Positions 40,871 through 50,594 of a stretch of 64,000 nucleotides of DNA are shown in pieces. The position numbers and the translations under genes were made by a program. How positions within the stretch are numbered: the first letter of the stretch is position 1; each line of letters starts with the position of its first letter. This DNA comes from Dehalogenimonas formicexedens (GTDB taxonomy: Bacteria; Chloroflexota; Dehalococcoidia; Dehalococcoidales; Dehalococcoidaceae), in contig NZ_CP018258.1 of NCBI RefSeq assembly GCF_001953175.1, forward strand, positions 124,001 through 188,000. The letters run 5' to 3'. Below the pieces are notes generated by a model, which saw only the letters and a list, made by a program, of their open reading frames with translations, was not told the DNA's origin and did no database searches.

Positions 40871-41890
40871 ATGGCAAAGACAAGAGTAGGCATTTTGAAC
40901 GTGACCGGGTATGCCGGAATAGAACTGGCCCGGCTTCTGGCCGGGCATCCGGGAGTTGAACTGGTCTCGGTAACCGGCCGAAGCTCAGCCGGACAAAGGA
41001 TTGGCCAGGTATTCCCGCACATGGCAAATTTGGATCTCACGATCAAATCTGAACTCGATGAAGTTGACCTGGTTTTTTCAGCTTTACCGCACCACGAGAG
41101 CGCGGACCAACTGATCCCATTCATCGAACAAGGCGTCAGTGTTATCGATGTCAGCGCGGATTTCAGACTTAAGGACCCAGGGCTATACGATGAATGGTAC
41201 GGCTTCAAGCACCCGGCGCCCGAATTATTGAAAACCGCGGTCTACGGCCTGCCGGAATTGCACCGGGCGGAAATCAGGCAATCCAGGGTCATCGCCAATC
41301 CCGGATGTTACCCCACGGCTTCCATCCTGGCGCTGGGGCCGGCACTCAAGGCTGGGGTCGTTGGCGGGAATGTCATTGTAGACGCCAAGAGCGGGGTATC
41401 GGGGGCGGGACGAAGCCTCAAACTCAGCAGCCATTTTTGCGAATCAGACGAGGACGTTTGCGCCTATGCCATCGCCTCGCACCGGCACCAGCCGGAAATT
41501 TTCCAGGAGCTGGCGGGCGTCAGCGGCGATATCACCGGGGTGACTTTCACCCCGCATTTAATTCCGATGACGCGCGGCATACTGGCCACCTGCTATGCCA
41601 AACTCAATAACAACGTATCTGAGACCGACGTTACCGCAATCTACCATGACTTCTACAGGGACGAGCCGTTTGTCAGCGTAGTATCGGAAGCTCCCCACAC
41701 CAAACACACCTCCGGCACCAATATGTGCCTGGTGTACACCAAAATCGATCATCGCACCGGTTTATTGATCTGTATAGCCGCCATAGACAACCTGATCAAG
41801 GGCGCCGCCGGGCAGGCAATTCAGAACATGAACCTGATGCTTGGTCTCCCCGAAGAAACAGGGCTGCCCAGGTTGGCCCAATTCCCCTGA
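40871..41890 (+). CDS. argC: N-acetyl-gamma-glutamyl-phosphate reductase
   Basis: The 339-residue enzyme reduces N-acetylglutamyl phosphate in arginine synthesis. The NADP motif VGILNVTGYAGIEL is at the N terminus and the catalytic Cys lies in NPGCYPTA (about residue 150), with HRHQPEI and TPHLIPMTRGI typical of ArgC. No other arg gene is in the window. Promoter position suggests a leaderless mRNA. Confidence 0.96.
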   Translation: MAKTRVGILNVTGYAGIELARLLAGHPGVELVSVTGRSSAGQRIGQVFPHMANLDLTIKSELDEVDLVFSALPHHESADQLIPFIEQGVSVIDVSADFRLKDPGLYDEWYGFKHPAPELLKTAVYGLPELHRAEIRQSRVIANPGCYPTASILALGPALKAGVVGGNVIVDAKSGVSGAGRSLKLSSHFCESDEDVCAYAIASHRHQPEIFQELAGVSGDITGVTFTPHLIPMTRGILATCYAKLNNNVSETDVTAIYHDFYRDEPFVSVVSEAPHTKHTSGTNMCLVYTKIDHRTGLLICIAAIDNLIKGAAGQAIQNMNLMLGLPEETGLPRLAQFP

Positions 41891-41952
41891 AACCCCGCCA
41901 GCGCGAATCCACGGCGCCCCGTTTCATTTTGATGCCTGGAGCCGGCGCAGGT

Positions 41953-43149
41953 TTAAGTCTGCGCGGTTTTCGGCGGCGCTTCCCGGCGCATCAACGCCGA
42001 AGTCACGATGGCCACGATGCCGGCAATTCCCACCCCCACGCTGAAGAACAGGAACGGGTTCAAGGCGTTCTGTACCAACCCCGGCAGCCATGACTGAATT
42101 GCGGCCGGAACCGAGCCGAAATCTACGGCTGAAACGGTTGAATCAGCCACGATCACAGCTATCGATCCCAAGGCGCCAAAGATGAGCAGGATTATTCCGC
42201 CAAAAAGAAGCAACCCGGAGAACCTGCGCAAGATCAGTAAGGCGAGTCCGAAAAGCAGCACGATGAAAATGATCAAGCCGTAAAAAGCCAGCCAGTAGTA
42301 AGTGAGGTAGGCTTTCGCGTCTTCAAGGCCGGTTTTGAGGTCGGAAAACCCCTGGGCGATTTCCTGGGGGGCTCCGCTGAAAAAGCTTGAGTCAATGTCT
42401 ATCGCCGCCGGCAGGGCGGGGATGAATTCAAAGAAAAAGAAATTGTTGAACGCCGCTTGTTTTTGGGCCGCGCTCAACCCGGCCAGCTGCGGCGGCGGGA
42501 ACCGGTTGAAAGCGTCCAGAAAGGTTGAATACAAAACGACCGTCGGTTGTTCCAACGAGATTGAAACATCAAGAGTTTGTGTCTTGCCTAACAGATAATC
42601 GTGGACCGGCGGCACAATTTCCCGGAGTGTCGATTTAATCCAGGGATCCAGTTTAACGGCGGCATCGCCGATATAATCGAGCAAATAGCCGAAAGTTGGA
42701 TCGACGCCCCCATTTTTCAGGAGCTCCTTCCGGACCTGTTCGTCCACCAGCGAAGGCCAATCGATCTTATCGGCCAGAGAATAGACCAAGTCCGGTTCCA
42801 GGACGGTATCACCCAGGACCGCCCCGAGATCAAGGGTGTCGATACGGCCGAGAAGATAATCGAATAACCGGCTGTTGGCGTCCTTGGCGGCGGTCTTGAT
42901 TTCCTGGGAGAAAGCCGGGAGCCCGTTCTTTAAAAAATCACGCATCGCCTGCGGAAGTTCAGCGGCCGCGGGGTCATTGGAAACGGATTCATCAATGAGG
43001 CTTGCGACATCCAGCCTTTCGATCTGCCGGTTTATGAATGACGGGTTAAGCGCGGTAGTGTTGACGGTAACGCCGACCCCGAGCAGGAGGATCGATAAAA
43101 AGAGAAGGATACTTATTAACGCCAGCCCCAGGCCTTTTAGAAATCCCAT
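41953..43149 (-). CDS. Membrane protein with large extracytoplasmic domain, 398 aa
   Basis: An N-terminal TM helix (about 7-29) is followed by about 220 polar residues with many Asp and Leu (IERLDVASLIDESV, DWPSLVDEQV, IVPPVHDYLLGKTQ), then three or four TM helices from about 280 to 385. The arrangement resembles actinobacterial and Chloroflexi proteins of unknown function. SD GAGGA precedes ATG 43149. It lies downstream of tyrA in the same direction but after a 61-bp gap. It converges with argC. No function is proposed. Confidence 0.7.
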   Translation of the reverse strand: MGFLKGLGLALISILLFLSILLLGVGVTVNTTALNPSFINRQIERLDVASLIDESVSNDPAAAELPQAMRDFLKNGLPAFSQEIKTAAKDANSRLFDYLLGRIDTLDLGAVLGDTVLEPDLVYSLADKIDWPSLVDEQVRKELLKNGGVDPTFGYLLDYIGDAAVKLDPWIKSTLREIVPPVHDYLLGKTQTLDVSISLEQPTVVLYSTFLDAFNRFPPPQLAGLSAAQKQAAFNNFFFFEFIPALPAAIDIDSSFFSGAPQEIAQGFSDLKTGLEDAKAYLTYYWLAFYGLIIFIVLLFGLALLILRRFSGLLLFGGIILLIFGALGSIAVIVADSTVSAVDFGSVPAAIQSWLPGLVQNALNPFLFFSVGVGIAGIVAIVTSALMRREAPPKTAQT

Positions 43150-43210
43150 GTGACGTCCTCATTGGCCCTGCCTGGTTTTACCAACTTTACCCGCGCGTAA
43201 CGGTTTACCA

Positions 43211-44101
43211 TCACTCGCGATCGATCAACCGGTAGAGGTTCTGATACGACCGGCCAAAATCAGGATTTGCCGCTTCCAACCTGGATTTGAGCTCACTCAT
43301 CCGGCGGACAAATTCATCCCGGTTCCCCTGCTTTACCATTGCCGCCCAATCCCGGGCTTTCTCAGAAAACAGGCTTTCGATTTCGGGAATCTGGGGCAGG
43401 TTCAGCTGGATCGAGGCGTATAGGGAAGGGTCCTCGGACAGGACACTCTCGACGAGGGTAAGCAAGGCCTTGTAAGTGATGCCGCTGGCGCCATTCATAT
43501 CAGTCAACTTGTCCAGGCTGACGAGCGCGTCCGCGGTGATGATGGCGATGAAGTGGGCCAGTCCCAGCGAAATGGACATGAGGCGATCGTGTTCTTCCGG
43601 CGGCATTATCCGGACGTTGGCGCCCCGTGCGGCGAGCCAACCCGAAATATTTTCTGCGAAATCTCTCTCCGGGTCGCTGGTCGGGGTCAGGATGAAGTTC
43701 TGACCGCCGAGTCCCGCGGCGCCGGGGCCGAAGACCGGGTGGGCGCCGAGAACTATCGAGCGGGGGAAATGAAGATGCATGGTGTCAACGGGTCTGGTTT
43801 TTACTGAAGTAAGATCGACAACTTTGTGATTTGCTCCGACATTCGGCGCTAGGCTTTGGCAGACACTCCCGAAGGCGTCTATCGGTACCGATAGAACAAC
43901 GATATCGGCTTCCGCAACTCGTTCAAACCGGTCGGTCGCGGCCACCCCGAGTTCGATAGCCGCCTTTGCCAGTTTGTCTTTATCGCGGCCGATAATGGTG
44001 ACCGCGAAGCCCTCAGACTCCAGAAAACGGGCAAACCAGGCGCCCATCTTGCCGTAACCGCCAACGATGGCCACTCTTTTTGCCGCTGTGCCGGAATTCA
44101 T
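43211..44101 (-). CDS. tyrA: Prephenate dehydrogenase
   Basis: The 296-residue protein has the NAD(P) motif VAIVGGYGKMGAWF at residues 10-23 and helical dimerisation region (LGLAHFIAIITADALV). It converts prephenate to 4-hydroxyphenylpyruvate for tyrosine; arogenate use is not excluded. There is no ACT domain. It overlaps pheA by 4 nt and is the last gene of the aromatic operon. Regulation should follow the upstream attenuator. Confidence 0.92.
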   Translation of the reverse strand: MNSGTAAKRVAIVGGYGKMGAWFARFLESEGFAVTIIGRDKDKLAKAAIELGVAATDRFERVAEADIVVLSVPIDAFGSVCQSLAPNVGANHKVVDLTSVKTRPVDTMHLHFPRSIVLGAHPVFGPGAAGLGGQNFILTPTSDPERDFAENISGWLAARGANVRIMPPEEHDRLMSISLGLAHFIAIITADALVSLDKLTDMNGASGITYKALLTLVESVLSEDPSLYASIQLNLPQIPEIESLFSEKARDWAAMVKQGNRDEFVRRMSELKSRLEAANPDFGRSYQNLYRLIDRE

Positions 44102-45177
44102 TTGCCTTCCGTCCTGGCTTTAGGGTAGGAACCCAAAATCTTGAAGAAAAGGGTCTGTTCCTCGAGCGCGGGCAGGGCGGCTTTAATCCGCTCATCCTGA
44201 CGGTGTCCCTCGAAATCGAGGTAGAAGTTGTATTCCCAGGCTTTCTTACGGGTGGGGCGGCTCTCGATCTTGGTCAGGTTAATCTGGCGTTCAGCCAGAA
44301 TGCGAAGGAACTCATACAGCGCGCCCGGTTTGTGCTTGACGGCAAAGACCACGGAAGTCTTGTCATCGCCGGAAGGCGGGGCGTCATGCAGTCCCAGGGC
44401 GAAGAACCGGGTAAAGTTGTTGGGGTTGTCCATGATGTCCCGGGCTAAAATCTTCATCCCGTAGATGGCGGCAGCCCGTTCTGAGGCGACCGCGGCGGCG
44501 TCCGTGAAGCCTTTCTCTTTGATCAGCTTGACGCTGCCGGCGGTGTCACTGGCCGGGATGAGTTCCAAATGAAGCTGCCGCAGGAAGTGGCCGGTCTGCC
44601 CAAGCGCCTGGGGATGCGAATAGACGCGCTTGATGCCGTCCAGGGTCGATCCCGGATTGCCGATAAGACAGTGATTGACCCGCAGGTTGAGCTCACCGGA
44701 AACCATCAGGTTGGATTCCAGCATCAAGTCATACGAACGTGAAATGCTGCCTTCAACGGAGTTTTCAATGGGAATCATGCCGAATTGGACGATTCCGTTG
44801 GCGACCTGCCTGAAGACTTCTTCGAGCGACTCGCACGACCTGGTCACTGACCGTGGACCGAAATAAGCCAGGGCGGCAGCCTCGGAATATGCCCCCGCCT
44901 CACCCTGGAAGGCAACGCTCGTTTCCTGCCGCTGGCGAGCCAGCTTGATCACGCTGCCGTAGATCTCAGTTATCTCATCCGCGCTCATGCCGCCCGCCGC
45001 GGCTGTGGAAATAGCATGGTCCAGGACTTTGCGTTCACGGCCGGGGTCTATCGGGGCGTTTCCCGAGGCGCTTTTTTCGTGCCCTATGGCTTCGGCTACG
45101 GCAAGGCGCTCGGCCAGAAGCTTGACGATATTCTCGTCGAGCTGGTCAATCCGGTGGCGCAATTCATCAAGGCTCAT
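44098..45177 (-). CDS. pheA: Bifunctional chorismate mutase/prephenate dehydratase
   Basis: Three domains in 359 residues: AroQ chorismate mutase (1-85; [23 protein letters not shown], in part), prephenate dehydratase (about 90-270; [26 protein letters not shown]) and ACT regulatory domain (about 280-355; [28 protein letters not shown], in part). It leads to phenylpyruvate. The ESRP motif and ACT domain suggest phenylalanine feedback inhibition. It overlaps both neighbours by 4 nt. Confidence 0.96.
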   Translation of the reverse strand: MSLDELRHRIDQLDENIVKLLAERLAVAEAIGHEKSASGNAPIDPGRERKVLDHAISTAAAGGMSADEITEIYGSVIKLARQRQETSVAFQGEAGAYSEAAALAYFGPRSVTRSCESLEEVFRQVANGIVQFGMIPIENSVEGSISRSYDLMLESNLMVSGELNLRVNHCLIGNPGSTLDGIKRVYSHPQALGQTGHFLRQLHLELIPASDTAGSVKLIKEKGFTDAAAVASERAAAIYGMKILARDIMDNPNNFTRFFALGLHDAPPSGDDKTSVVFAVKHKPGALYEFLRILAERQINLTKIESRPTRKKAWEYNFYLDFEGHRQDERIKAALPALEEQTLFFKILGSYPKARTEGK

Positions 45178-46271
45178 TTCAGTACCCTCGAAATTTTCCC
45201 GGCGCGGAGGGCGAAATCTGCCAGTACGATAGCGGTCATCGACTCAGCCACTGCAGCCGCGCGGGGCACAATGCAGGTATCGTGGCGGCCGCCGACGGCG
45301 ATGGAGGTCGGCTCCCTGGTTTCCGCATCCACCGTGCGCTGCAATTTACCGATCGAAGGCGTCGGCTTCACGGCCAGGCGAGCCACCAGAGGCATACCGC
45401 TCGATATGCCGCCCAGGATCCCGCCGTGGTTATTGGTGGTGGTAACGATCTTGCCGCCGACAACCGAAAAAGCATCGTTATCTTCGGAGCCTTTCAAACG
45501 GGAGACGCTGAAGCCCGCTCCGAATTCCACTCCCTTGACCGCGGGGATGGCGAAATAGGCTTTGGATAAACACCCTTCGAGGGTGTCAAAAACCGGCTCG
45601 CCGAGGCCGGGAGGCAAACCCTCTGCCCTGGCTTCGATCACGCCGCCAAGCGAGTCATGGTCTTTAGCTGCGGCTTTGATCAGTTCGATCATGGCGTCAG
45701 CGGCGGCTGGGTCGGCGCAGGAGACTTCATTTGTGGCCATAGCCGCGCGGATGGATGCGATCCGCTGGGGCGGGCTGCTCTTGACGCCGCCGATCTCAAT
45801 GGTGTGGCCGATGACGTCGATGCCGATCGTGGCAAGGAGTTTCTTGGCGATGGCGCCGGCCATGACGAAACCGGCGGTAATCCGGCCCGAAAATCTCCCG
45901 GAGCCGCGCCAGTCATTGAACCCGCCATATTTTTCATAGGCGGTGAAATCAGCATGGCCGGGGCGAAAGACGTTTTTGATCTTCTCGTATTCGGATGAAT
46001 CGATGTCGCGGTTCCAGATGGCGAGGCAGATCGGCGCCCCGGTGGTGAAACCGTTGAACACGCCCGAAAATACCTCAACCTTGTCCGCTTCACGCCTTCC
46101 GGTGGCGAGGGGACGATTACGCGAGCTCTTGCGTTTATCTGCCTCGCGCTGTATCTCGTCGATATGGATGGGCAACCCCGCCGGACAGCCATCGATGACG
46201 ATACCGACGCAATCGCCGTGGCTCTCGCCAAAGCTGGTGATACGAAAAACTTCGCCCAATGAATTATTCAC
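45174..46271 (-). CDS. aroC: Chorismate synthase
   Basis: 365 residues, final step to chorismate, reduced-FMN dependent. Family motifs are [24 protein letters not shown] (in part), [12 protein letters not shown]-like [21 protein letters not shown] and a late [10 protein letters not shown]. Length is typical. Overlaps aroA by 8 nt and pheA by 4 nt. Confidence 0.97.
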   Translation of the reverse strand: MNNSLGEVFRITSFGESHGDCVGIVIDGCPAGLPIHIDEIQREADKRKSSRNRPLATGRREADKVEVFSGVFNGFTTGAPICLAIWNRDIDSSEYEKIKNVFRPGHADFTAYEKYGGFNDWRGSGRFSGRITAGFVMAGAIAKKLLATIGIDVIGHTIEIGGVKSSPPQRIASIRAAMATNEVSCADPAAADAMIELIKAAAKDHDSLGGVIEARAEGLPPGLGEPVFDTLEGCLSKAYFAIPAVKGVEFGAGFSVSRLKGSEDNDAFSVVGGKIVTTTNNHGGILGGISSGMPLVARLAVKPTPSIGKLQRTVDAETREPTSIAVGGRHDTCIVPRAAAVAESMTAIVLADFALRAGKISRVLK

Positions 46272-47526
46272 TCAGAGTCACCTTTCCTCCGGCCAGCTTG
46301 AAATCTTCCCAGAAGCCGGGATAGGTCTTGTTGACGCACTCCGCGCCGGTTATCACCGTGTCGCCGCAGACTGTCGCCAACATAGCGAAAGCCATGGCAA
46401 TGCGGTGGTCTCCGAAGCTGTCGATCACGGTTCCCCGAGGACTGCCGCCCGCAACCGTTAATATACCAGGCCCTTCGACGACATCGATGCCCATGATTTT
46501 CAAATTATCGGCTACCGCCTTCACGCGGTCCGATTCCTTGAGGCGGGCGCGGCCGAGGCCGGTCAGATTGCTTTGCCCACCGGCTACGGCGGCCAGGCAG
46601 GCGACGGTCGGCAGCAGGTCGATAGCTTCGTTGAGATCGACATCGATCGGTTTAAGGCGTGACGGGAAGACGGAAACGCCGTTCTTTTCCGTGAGCACCT
46701 TGGCGTCCATCTGTCGCAGGCAGTTTAACATGAATCTATCGGCCTGGAAACTGCCGGTATTCAACCCGGCGACCGTGGTGGCGCCGGCAATCGCCCCCAG
46801 ACCCAGAAAGTACGAGGCGCTCGACCAGTCACCCTCAACGGCGTAGTCCGCCGGCGTATAGGCCTGGCTCTTTATCCGAAATCCGGTAAGTTCGTTGTCG
46901 GTTTCGACCGTAACACTGAAATGGCGAAGGCATGAAATGGTCATCCGGAGGTAGTCTTTGGATTCCGCAGGAGTCGAAAGACTGATGACCAGTCCGTCTC
47001 TGGCCAGCGGCGCGGCGAGCAAAAGCCCGGAAACAAATTGAGAGCTGATGTTCCCGGGCAGCGAAATGTTATTGGAGCTGAACCGCCCGCCTGAACCGAT
47101 GATTTTGACGTAACTGTTGGTGAGATCGGCGCAGACGCCCAACTGACGGAAGATGTCGGTGAAGGGGGTCATCGGCCGCCGGGCCAGGCCGGGGTCGAAG
47201 GTCAGGTAACTGGTGCCTTCGAGGAGGGCGCAGAGGGGGGCCAGGAAGCGGAGGGTGGCCGCGGATTGACGGCAGTTTAACGCCTCGCCCGATGGTTTCA
47301 GGTTACCGCCGGATATTTGCCAGTACCCGGAATGCCGTTCGATCCTGGCGCCAAGTTGCGTCAGTATTTCGGCGGCAGCTTCAGTGTCACCCGAGATCAG
47401 AGGATTGACGACGCGGCTTTGACCCTCGGCGAGCGCGGCGGCGAAAAGGGCACGAATGGTGAAACTTTTTGAAGGCGGGGCGGCTACCGTACCACCGGAG
47501 GAGCCTTTAGTGACGGTCGCTCTCAT
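46264..47526 (-). CDS. aroA: EPSP synthase (3-phosphoshikimate 1-carboxyvinyltransferase)
   Basis: 420 residues. The N-terminal [16 protein letters not shown] segment (in part) binds shikimate 3-phosphate; later [27 protein letters not shown] and [12 protein letters not shown] match the family. It overlaps the end of aroK by 20 nt. The sequence has the KxSxx-R pattern needed for activity; class I or II glyphosate response cannot be called by eye. Confidence 0.96.
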   Translation of the reverse strand: MRATVTKGSSGGTVAAPPSKSFTIRALFAAALAEGQSRVVNPLISGDTEAAAEILTQLGARIERHSGYWQISGGNLKPSGEALNCRQSAATLRFLAPLCALLEGTSYLTFDPGLARRPMTPFTDIFRQLGVCADLTNSYVKIIGSGGRFSSNNISLPGNISSQFVSGLLLAAPLARDGLVISLSTPAESKDYLRMTISCLRHFSVTVETDNELTGFRIKSQAYTPADYAVEGDWSSASYFLGLGAIAGATTVAGLNTGSFQADRFMLNCLRQMDAKVLTEKNGVSVFPSRLKPIDVDLNEAIDLLPTVACLAAVAGGQSNLTGLGRARLKESDRVKAVADNLKIMGIDVVEGPGILTVAGGSPRGTVIDSFGDHRIAMAFAMLATVCGDTVITGAECVNKTYPGFWEDFKLAGGKVTLSE

Positions 47527-48037
47527 CTATTCCCAACCTGTCGATTATTTCGCTGATGACTGCGGCAAAAGGCCTCTTTCCGGTTTTGACGGTGACATCC
47601 GCGGCAGCCTCGTAGACCGGACGCCGGGCCTCATGTAACTCCTCGATCACAGTGTCCCGATCCGGGCGGTTTAGCAGCGGCCGCTTCCGGCTGGAGGCCA
47701 ACCGTTCCTTCAGCGCTGGAATTGGCGTTTCAAGATACACCACTACAGAACAACGCTTTAATTGTTCGATATTGGCCTGCCGGATGACCGCGCCGCCGCC
47801 GCAAGCGATGACAGCATTTTGAGCTGAATCCGAAATGCCTTTGATCACCTCTTGTTCCGCGTCCCTGAACCAGGTCTCGCCTCGCTCCTGGAAGATATCG
47901 CCGACAGGCATGCCGGCGCGTTCCTCTATCAACCGGTCGGTCTCGATGAAGTCGCGTTCAAGACGGCGGGCCAGTCTTTTACCGACGGTTGATTTGCCGG
48001 AGCCCATGAAACCTATCAGGGAGATATTACTTTTCAC
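47507..48037 (-). CDS. aroK: Shikimate kinase
   Basis: The 176-residue kinase has Walker A GFMGSGKST at residues 9-17, the shikimate-binding DTDRLIEERAG-type segment (here ETDRLIEERAG), GGGAV and lid RP-LL-RP (KRPLLNRPD). It phosphorylates shikimate at O3. ATG 48037 overlaps the aroE stop by 4 nt. Confidence 0.95.
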   Translation of the reverse strand: MKSNISLIGFMGSGKSTVGKRLARRLERDFIETDRLIEERAGMPVGDIFQERGETWFRDAEQEVIKGISDSAQNAVIACGGGAVIRQANIEQLKRCSVVVYLETPIPALKERLASSRKRPLLNRPDRDTVIEELHEARRPVYEAAADVTVKTGKRPFAAVISEIIDRLGIDESDRH

Positions 48038-48864
48038 CGCAAGGCCTCGGCGGCTGCCTGCCGCATGACGTCACGGGGCGCTGGTTGGCCGGTCCAGAGT
48101 TCAAAAGCAAGGGCGCCCTGTTCAAGCAGCATCTCAAGCCCGCCCATGATTTTGCAGCCGGCGGCTTCGGCTTCCTGCAACAGGCGGGTTTGCCTGGGGC
48201 GATAGACCGTGTCGAATACGAAGAGTCCCTGCTTCAGGAAGGACGCGAGCAGCGGGGTAGAGCCGACATCGGGGGTCATCCCCAGGCTGGTGGTGTTCAC
48301 CACGAGCGAAGACCCCTTCATCGCAGATTTGAGCCCGGACTCCGATAACTCAAAGCTCAAGGCCCCGGACTCCCTGGCAAGATTGACCGCAGACTCATGG
48401 GTCCGATTGAGGATGGTGACGGTGGCGCCGGCGTCCCGCAACGCGAAAACGACCGCCCTGGCCGCGCCCCCGGCTCCAAGGACTACGGCTTTTTGACCCT
48501 TCGGTTCGAAGCCGCCTTGCCTGAGAGCGGCCAGAAAACCGGGGGCGTCGGTGTTGTAGCCGGTCAGTTTGCCCTGGGTATTCACGACGGTGTTGACCGC
48601 GCCGATACGTTTTGCGGCAGGGTCGATCTCATCCAAAAAGGGCATCACCGCCGTCTTATGGGGGATGGTGATATTGGCGCCCCTGAAACCGAGTCCGCGG
48701 ATGACATTGACCGCTTCAGCCAGGGCGGCCGGCGGGACCTGAAAAGAGAGGTAAACGAAATCAAGGTCCAGCGCCTGGAATGAGGCGTTCTGCATCGCCG
48801 GGGAAACGGAGTGGGCGACCGGGTTGCCGATGAGGGCAACCATTTTCGTATCGGTGTTGATCAT
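48034..48864 (-). CDS. aroE: Shikimate dehydrogenase
   Basis: ATG 48864 is chosen: SD GAAGG lies just upstream and it overlaps the aroD stop by ATGA. 276 residues. IGNPVAHSVSPAMQNASF (shikimate site), NITIPHKTAVMPFLDEID (catalytic Lys), NTDAPGF, VLGAGGAARAVVFAL (NADP) and LEMLLEQGALAFELWTG are present. It reduces 3-dehydroshikimate. Confidence 0.95.
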   Translation of the reverse strand: MINTDTKMVALIGNPVAHSVSPAMQNASFQALDLDFVYLSFQVPPAALAEAVNVIRGLGFRGANITIPHKTAVMPFLDEIDPAAKRIGAVNTVVNTQGKLTGYNTDAPGFLAALRQGGFEPKGQKAVVLGAGGAARAVVFALRDAGATVTILNRTHESAVNLARESGALSFELSESGLKSAMKGSSLVVNTTSLGMTPDVGSTPLLASFLKQGLFVFDTVYRPRQTRLLQEAEAAGCKIMGGLEMLLEQGALAFELWTGQPAPRDVMRQAAAEALR

Positions 48865-49514
48865 ACCTTCATCCGCCTGTAAATTTCGGCCAGTTGAGAA
48901 ACGGTCAATTGCCCGGGGGCAGATGGCTTGCCGGAATCGAGGGCGGCGTAGGTAAAAGGAGCGCCGCACAACGGGGCCATAACCCGGCTGGTCACTCCCG
49001 CCTCTCCCATGGCGAAGGCGACCAGGCTGCTGCCCGGGAACTGGTTATATAATCCTAATATATTGACATTGTCGCTGACCGCGTTAGCGGTGGTCACCAG
49101 CTTACAGATATCGGCGCCGGCGGCAAGCTGACGTTTTATAAGGAAGGGCAACAATTCTGGCGAAGGCGTCCCGTCCAGATCGTGATGAGAGATGAGGCAT
49201 CTGGCCTTTTTCTTGACCGCGGCGACCATTTCGCCGACGGTGGGGGTGATCAGTTCCAGATCGACCATGGAAGCTCCCAGATCCAGGGCTTTCATCAGTT
49301 CTTCCAACCGGGAGCTTTCCGAACCCTGCCACGTACCGCCCTGGGCAGCCATCCGGTTGGTGGCGATCCAGGGGCTGGTCAGATTCCCGGCGACGGCAGG
49401 CCATTCCGGTCCGATAAGATCGATCCGGACCTCAAAGAGATTGACCAGGGGCGCGGCGGCTCTAATTGCCGCCTCGTCAGCTTCGGTGATGACGCCGCAG
49501 ATTTTAAGTTTCAC
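48861..49514 (-). CDS. aroD: 3-dehydroquinate dehydratase, type I
   Basis: 217 residues, a TIM-barrel Schiff-base enzyme. EVRIDLIG near residue 28, catalytic His in ISHHDLDGTPS and Schiff-base Lys in GADICKLVTTA are all present. It dehydrates 3-dehydroquinate to 3-dehydroshikimate. Type I, rather than the type II more usual in many Gram-positives. It overlaps aroB and aroE by 4 nt each. Confidence 0.93.
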   Translation of the reverse strand: MKLKICGVITEADEAAIRAAAPLVNLFEVRIDLIGPEWPAVAGNLTSPWIATNRMAAQGGTWQGSESSRLEELMKALDLGASMVDLELITPTVGEMVAAVKKKARCLISHHDLDGTPSPELLPFLIKRQLAAGADICKLVTTANAVSDNVNILGLYNQFPGSSLVAFAMGEAGVTSRVMAPLCGAPFTYAALDSGKPSAPGQLTVSQLAEIYRRMKV

Positions 49515-50590
49515 CCTCTCAACGCCTCGATCGCTTCGTTCGGCTCGATACCGTCTTTTATGATGACGTTACCTATGCCGGCAGGCAGAACGAATTTCAG
49601 CTTGCCGGCGGTTTTTTTCTTGTCATGGCTTATCGCTTCGATGAAAGCGCCTGATCGGGCACCGGCGTCGAAAGCGCCCGGCAATCCGGCGGCGGCGATA
49701 ACGTTGATAATCCGATCGTTGTCTGCTCCCGACAGCAGGTTCAAAAGCCGGGATAAACGCGCTGCGGCCGCCATGCCCGCGGCCACCGCCGCCCCGTGCT
49801 TCATTTCGAATCTGGTGATCGTTTCCAAGGCGTGGCCGAAGGTGTGCCCCAGGTTCAAATAGTTGCGGATTCCCGAATCCCGCTCGTCCTGTTCCACGAT
49901 GCGCGCCTTGACCACAGCCGAACGCTCGACGATGAAGCTGAGCGCCTCCGGTTCCCGATTCAATATTCGCGGCATGTCACTTTCGAGAAATGCAAAGAGT
50001 TCGGCATCGCCGATGATCGCCGATTTAATCACCTCGGCCATCCCGTTGCGTAATTCGTCGATCGGTAAAGTCGACAGGGTTGAGATATCGGCCACGACCA
50101 TCCTGGGCTGGTAGAAAACCCCGGCCATATTCTTGAGGCTGCCGACGTTGACCGCCACCTTGCCGCCGATACTGGAATCAACCTGCGCCAGGAGCGTGGT
50201 CGGAAGTTGAATGAAAGGCACTCCCCGCTGGTAGGTGGCGGCGACAAACCCGGACAGATCGCCGATGACGCCGCCGCCGAGGGCGATGATCGGCGTACCG
50301 CGTTCAGCCTGCTTTTTCGAAAGGTCTTCGTAGAGGTGTCCGGCGGTCACCAGGGATTTGTAAGCCTCTCCTCCGGGGACCAGGACCAGCTCCGGGCTGA
50401 ACCCGGCTGAACGCAACGTGCCGAGGAGACGGTTGCCATGCAGCCCGGCAATGTCCGGGTTGGTGACAATCATCAACCGCCCGAGGAACCCGGCTTCCTT
50501 TAATAGATCCGGCAGTTGGCCGAGCAAGCCCTGGCCGATGTGGACAGGGTAGCCGCGGTCACTAAGATCGACGCAAAGCTGAACTGACAT
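49511..50590 (-). CDS. aroB: 3-dehydroquinate synthase
   Basis: 359 residues. NAD motif GGGVIGDLSGFVAATYQRG, DSSIGGKVAVN, metal ligands in MAEVIKSAII, NLGHTFGHALE and KHGAAVAAGM. This is the canonical AroB, in the aro operon, in contrast to the cyclase at 8826-9929, whose equivalent motifs differ. It starts 4 nt after the aroF stop. Confidence 0.95.
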   Translation of the reverse strand: MSVQLCVDLSDRGYPVHIGQGLLGQLPDLLKEAGFLGRLMIVTNPDIAGLHGNRLLGTLRSAGFSPELVLVPGGEAYKSLVTAGHLYEDLSKKQAERGTPIIALGGGVIGDLSGFVAATYQRGVPFIQLPTTLLAQVDSSIGGKVAVNVGSLKNMAGVFYQPRMVVADISTLSTLPIDELRNGMAEVIKSAIIGDAELFAFLESDMPRILNREPEALSFIVERSAVVKARIVEQDERDSGIRNYLNLGHTFGHALETITRFEMKHGAAVAAGMAAAARLSRLLNLLSGADNDRIINVIAAAGLPGAFDAGARSGAFIEAISHDKKKTAGKLKFVLPAGIGNVIIKDGIEPNEAIEALRG

Positions 50591-50594
50591 GGCG

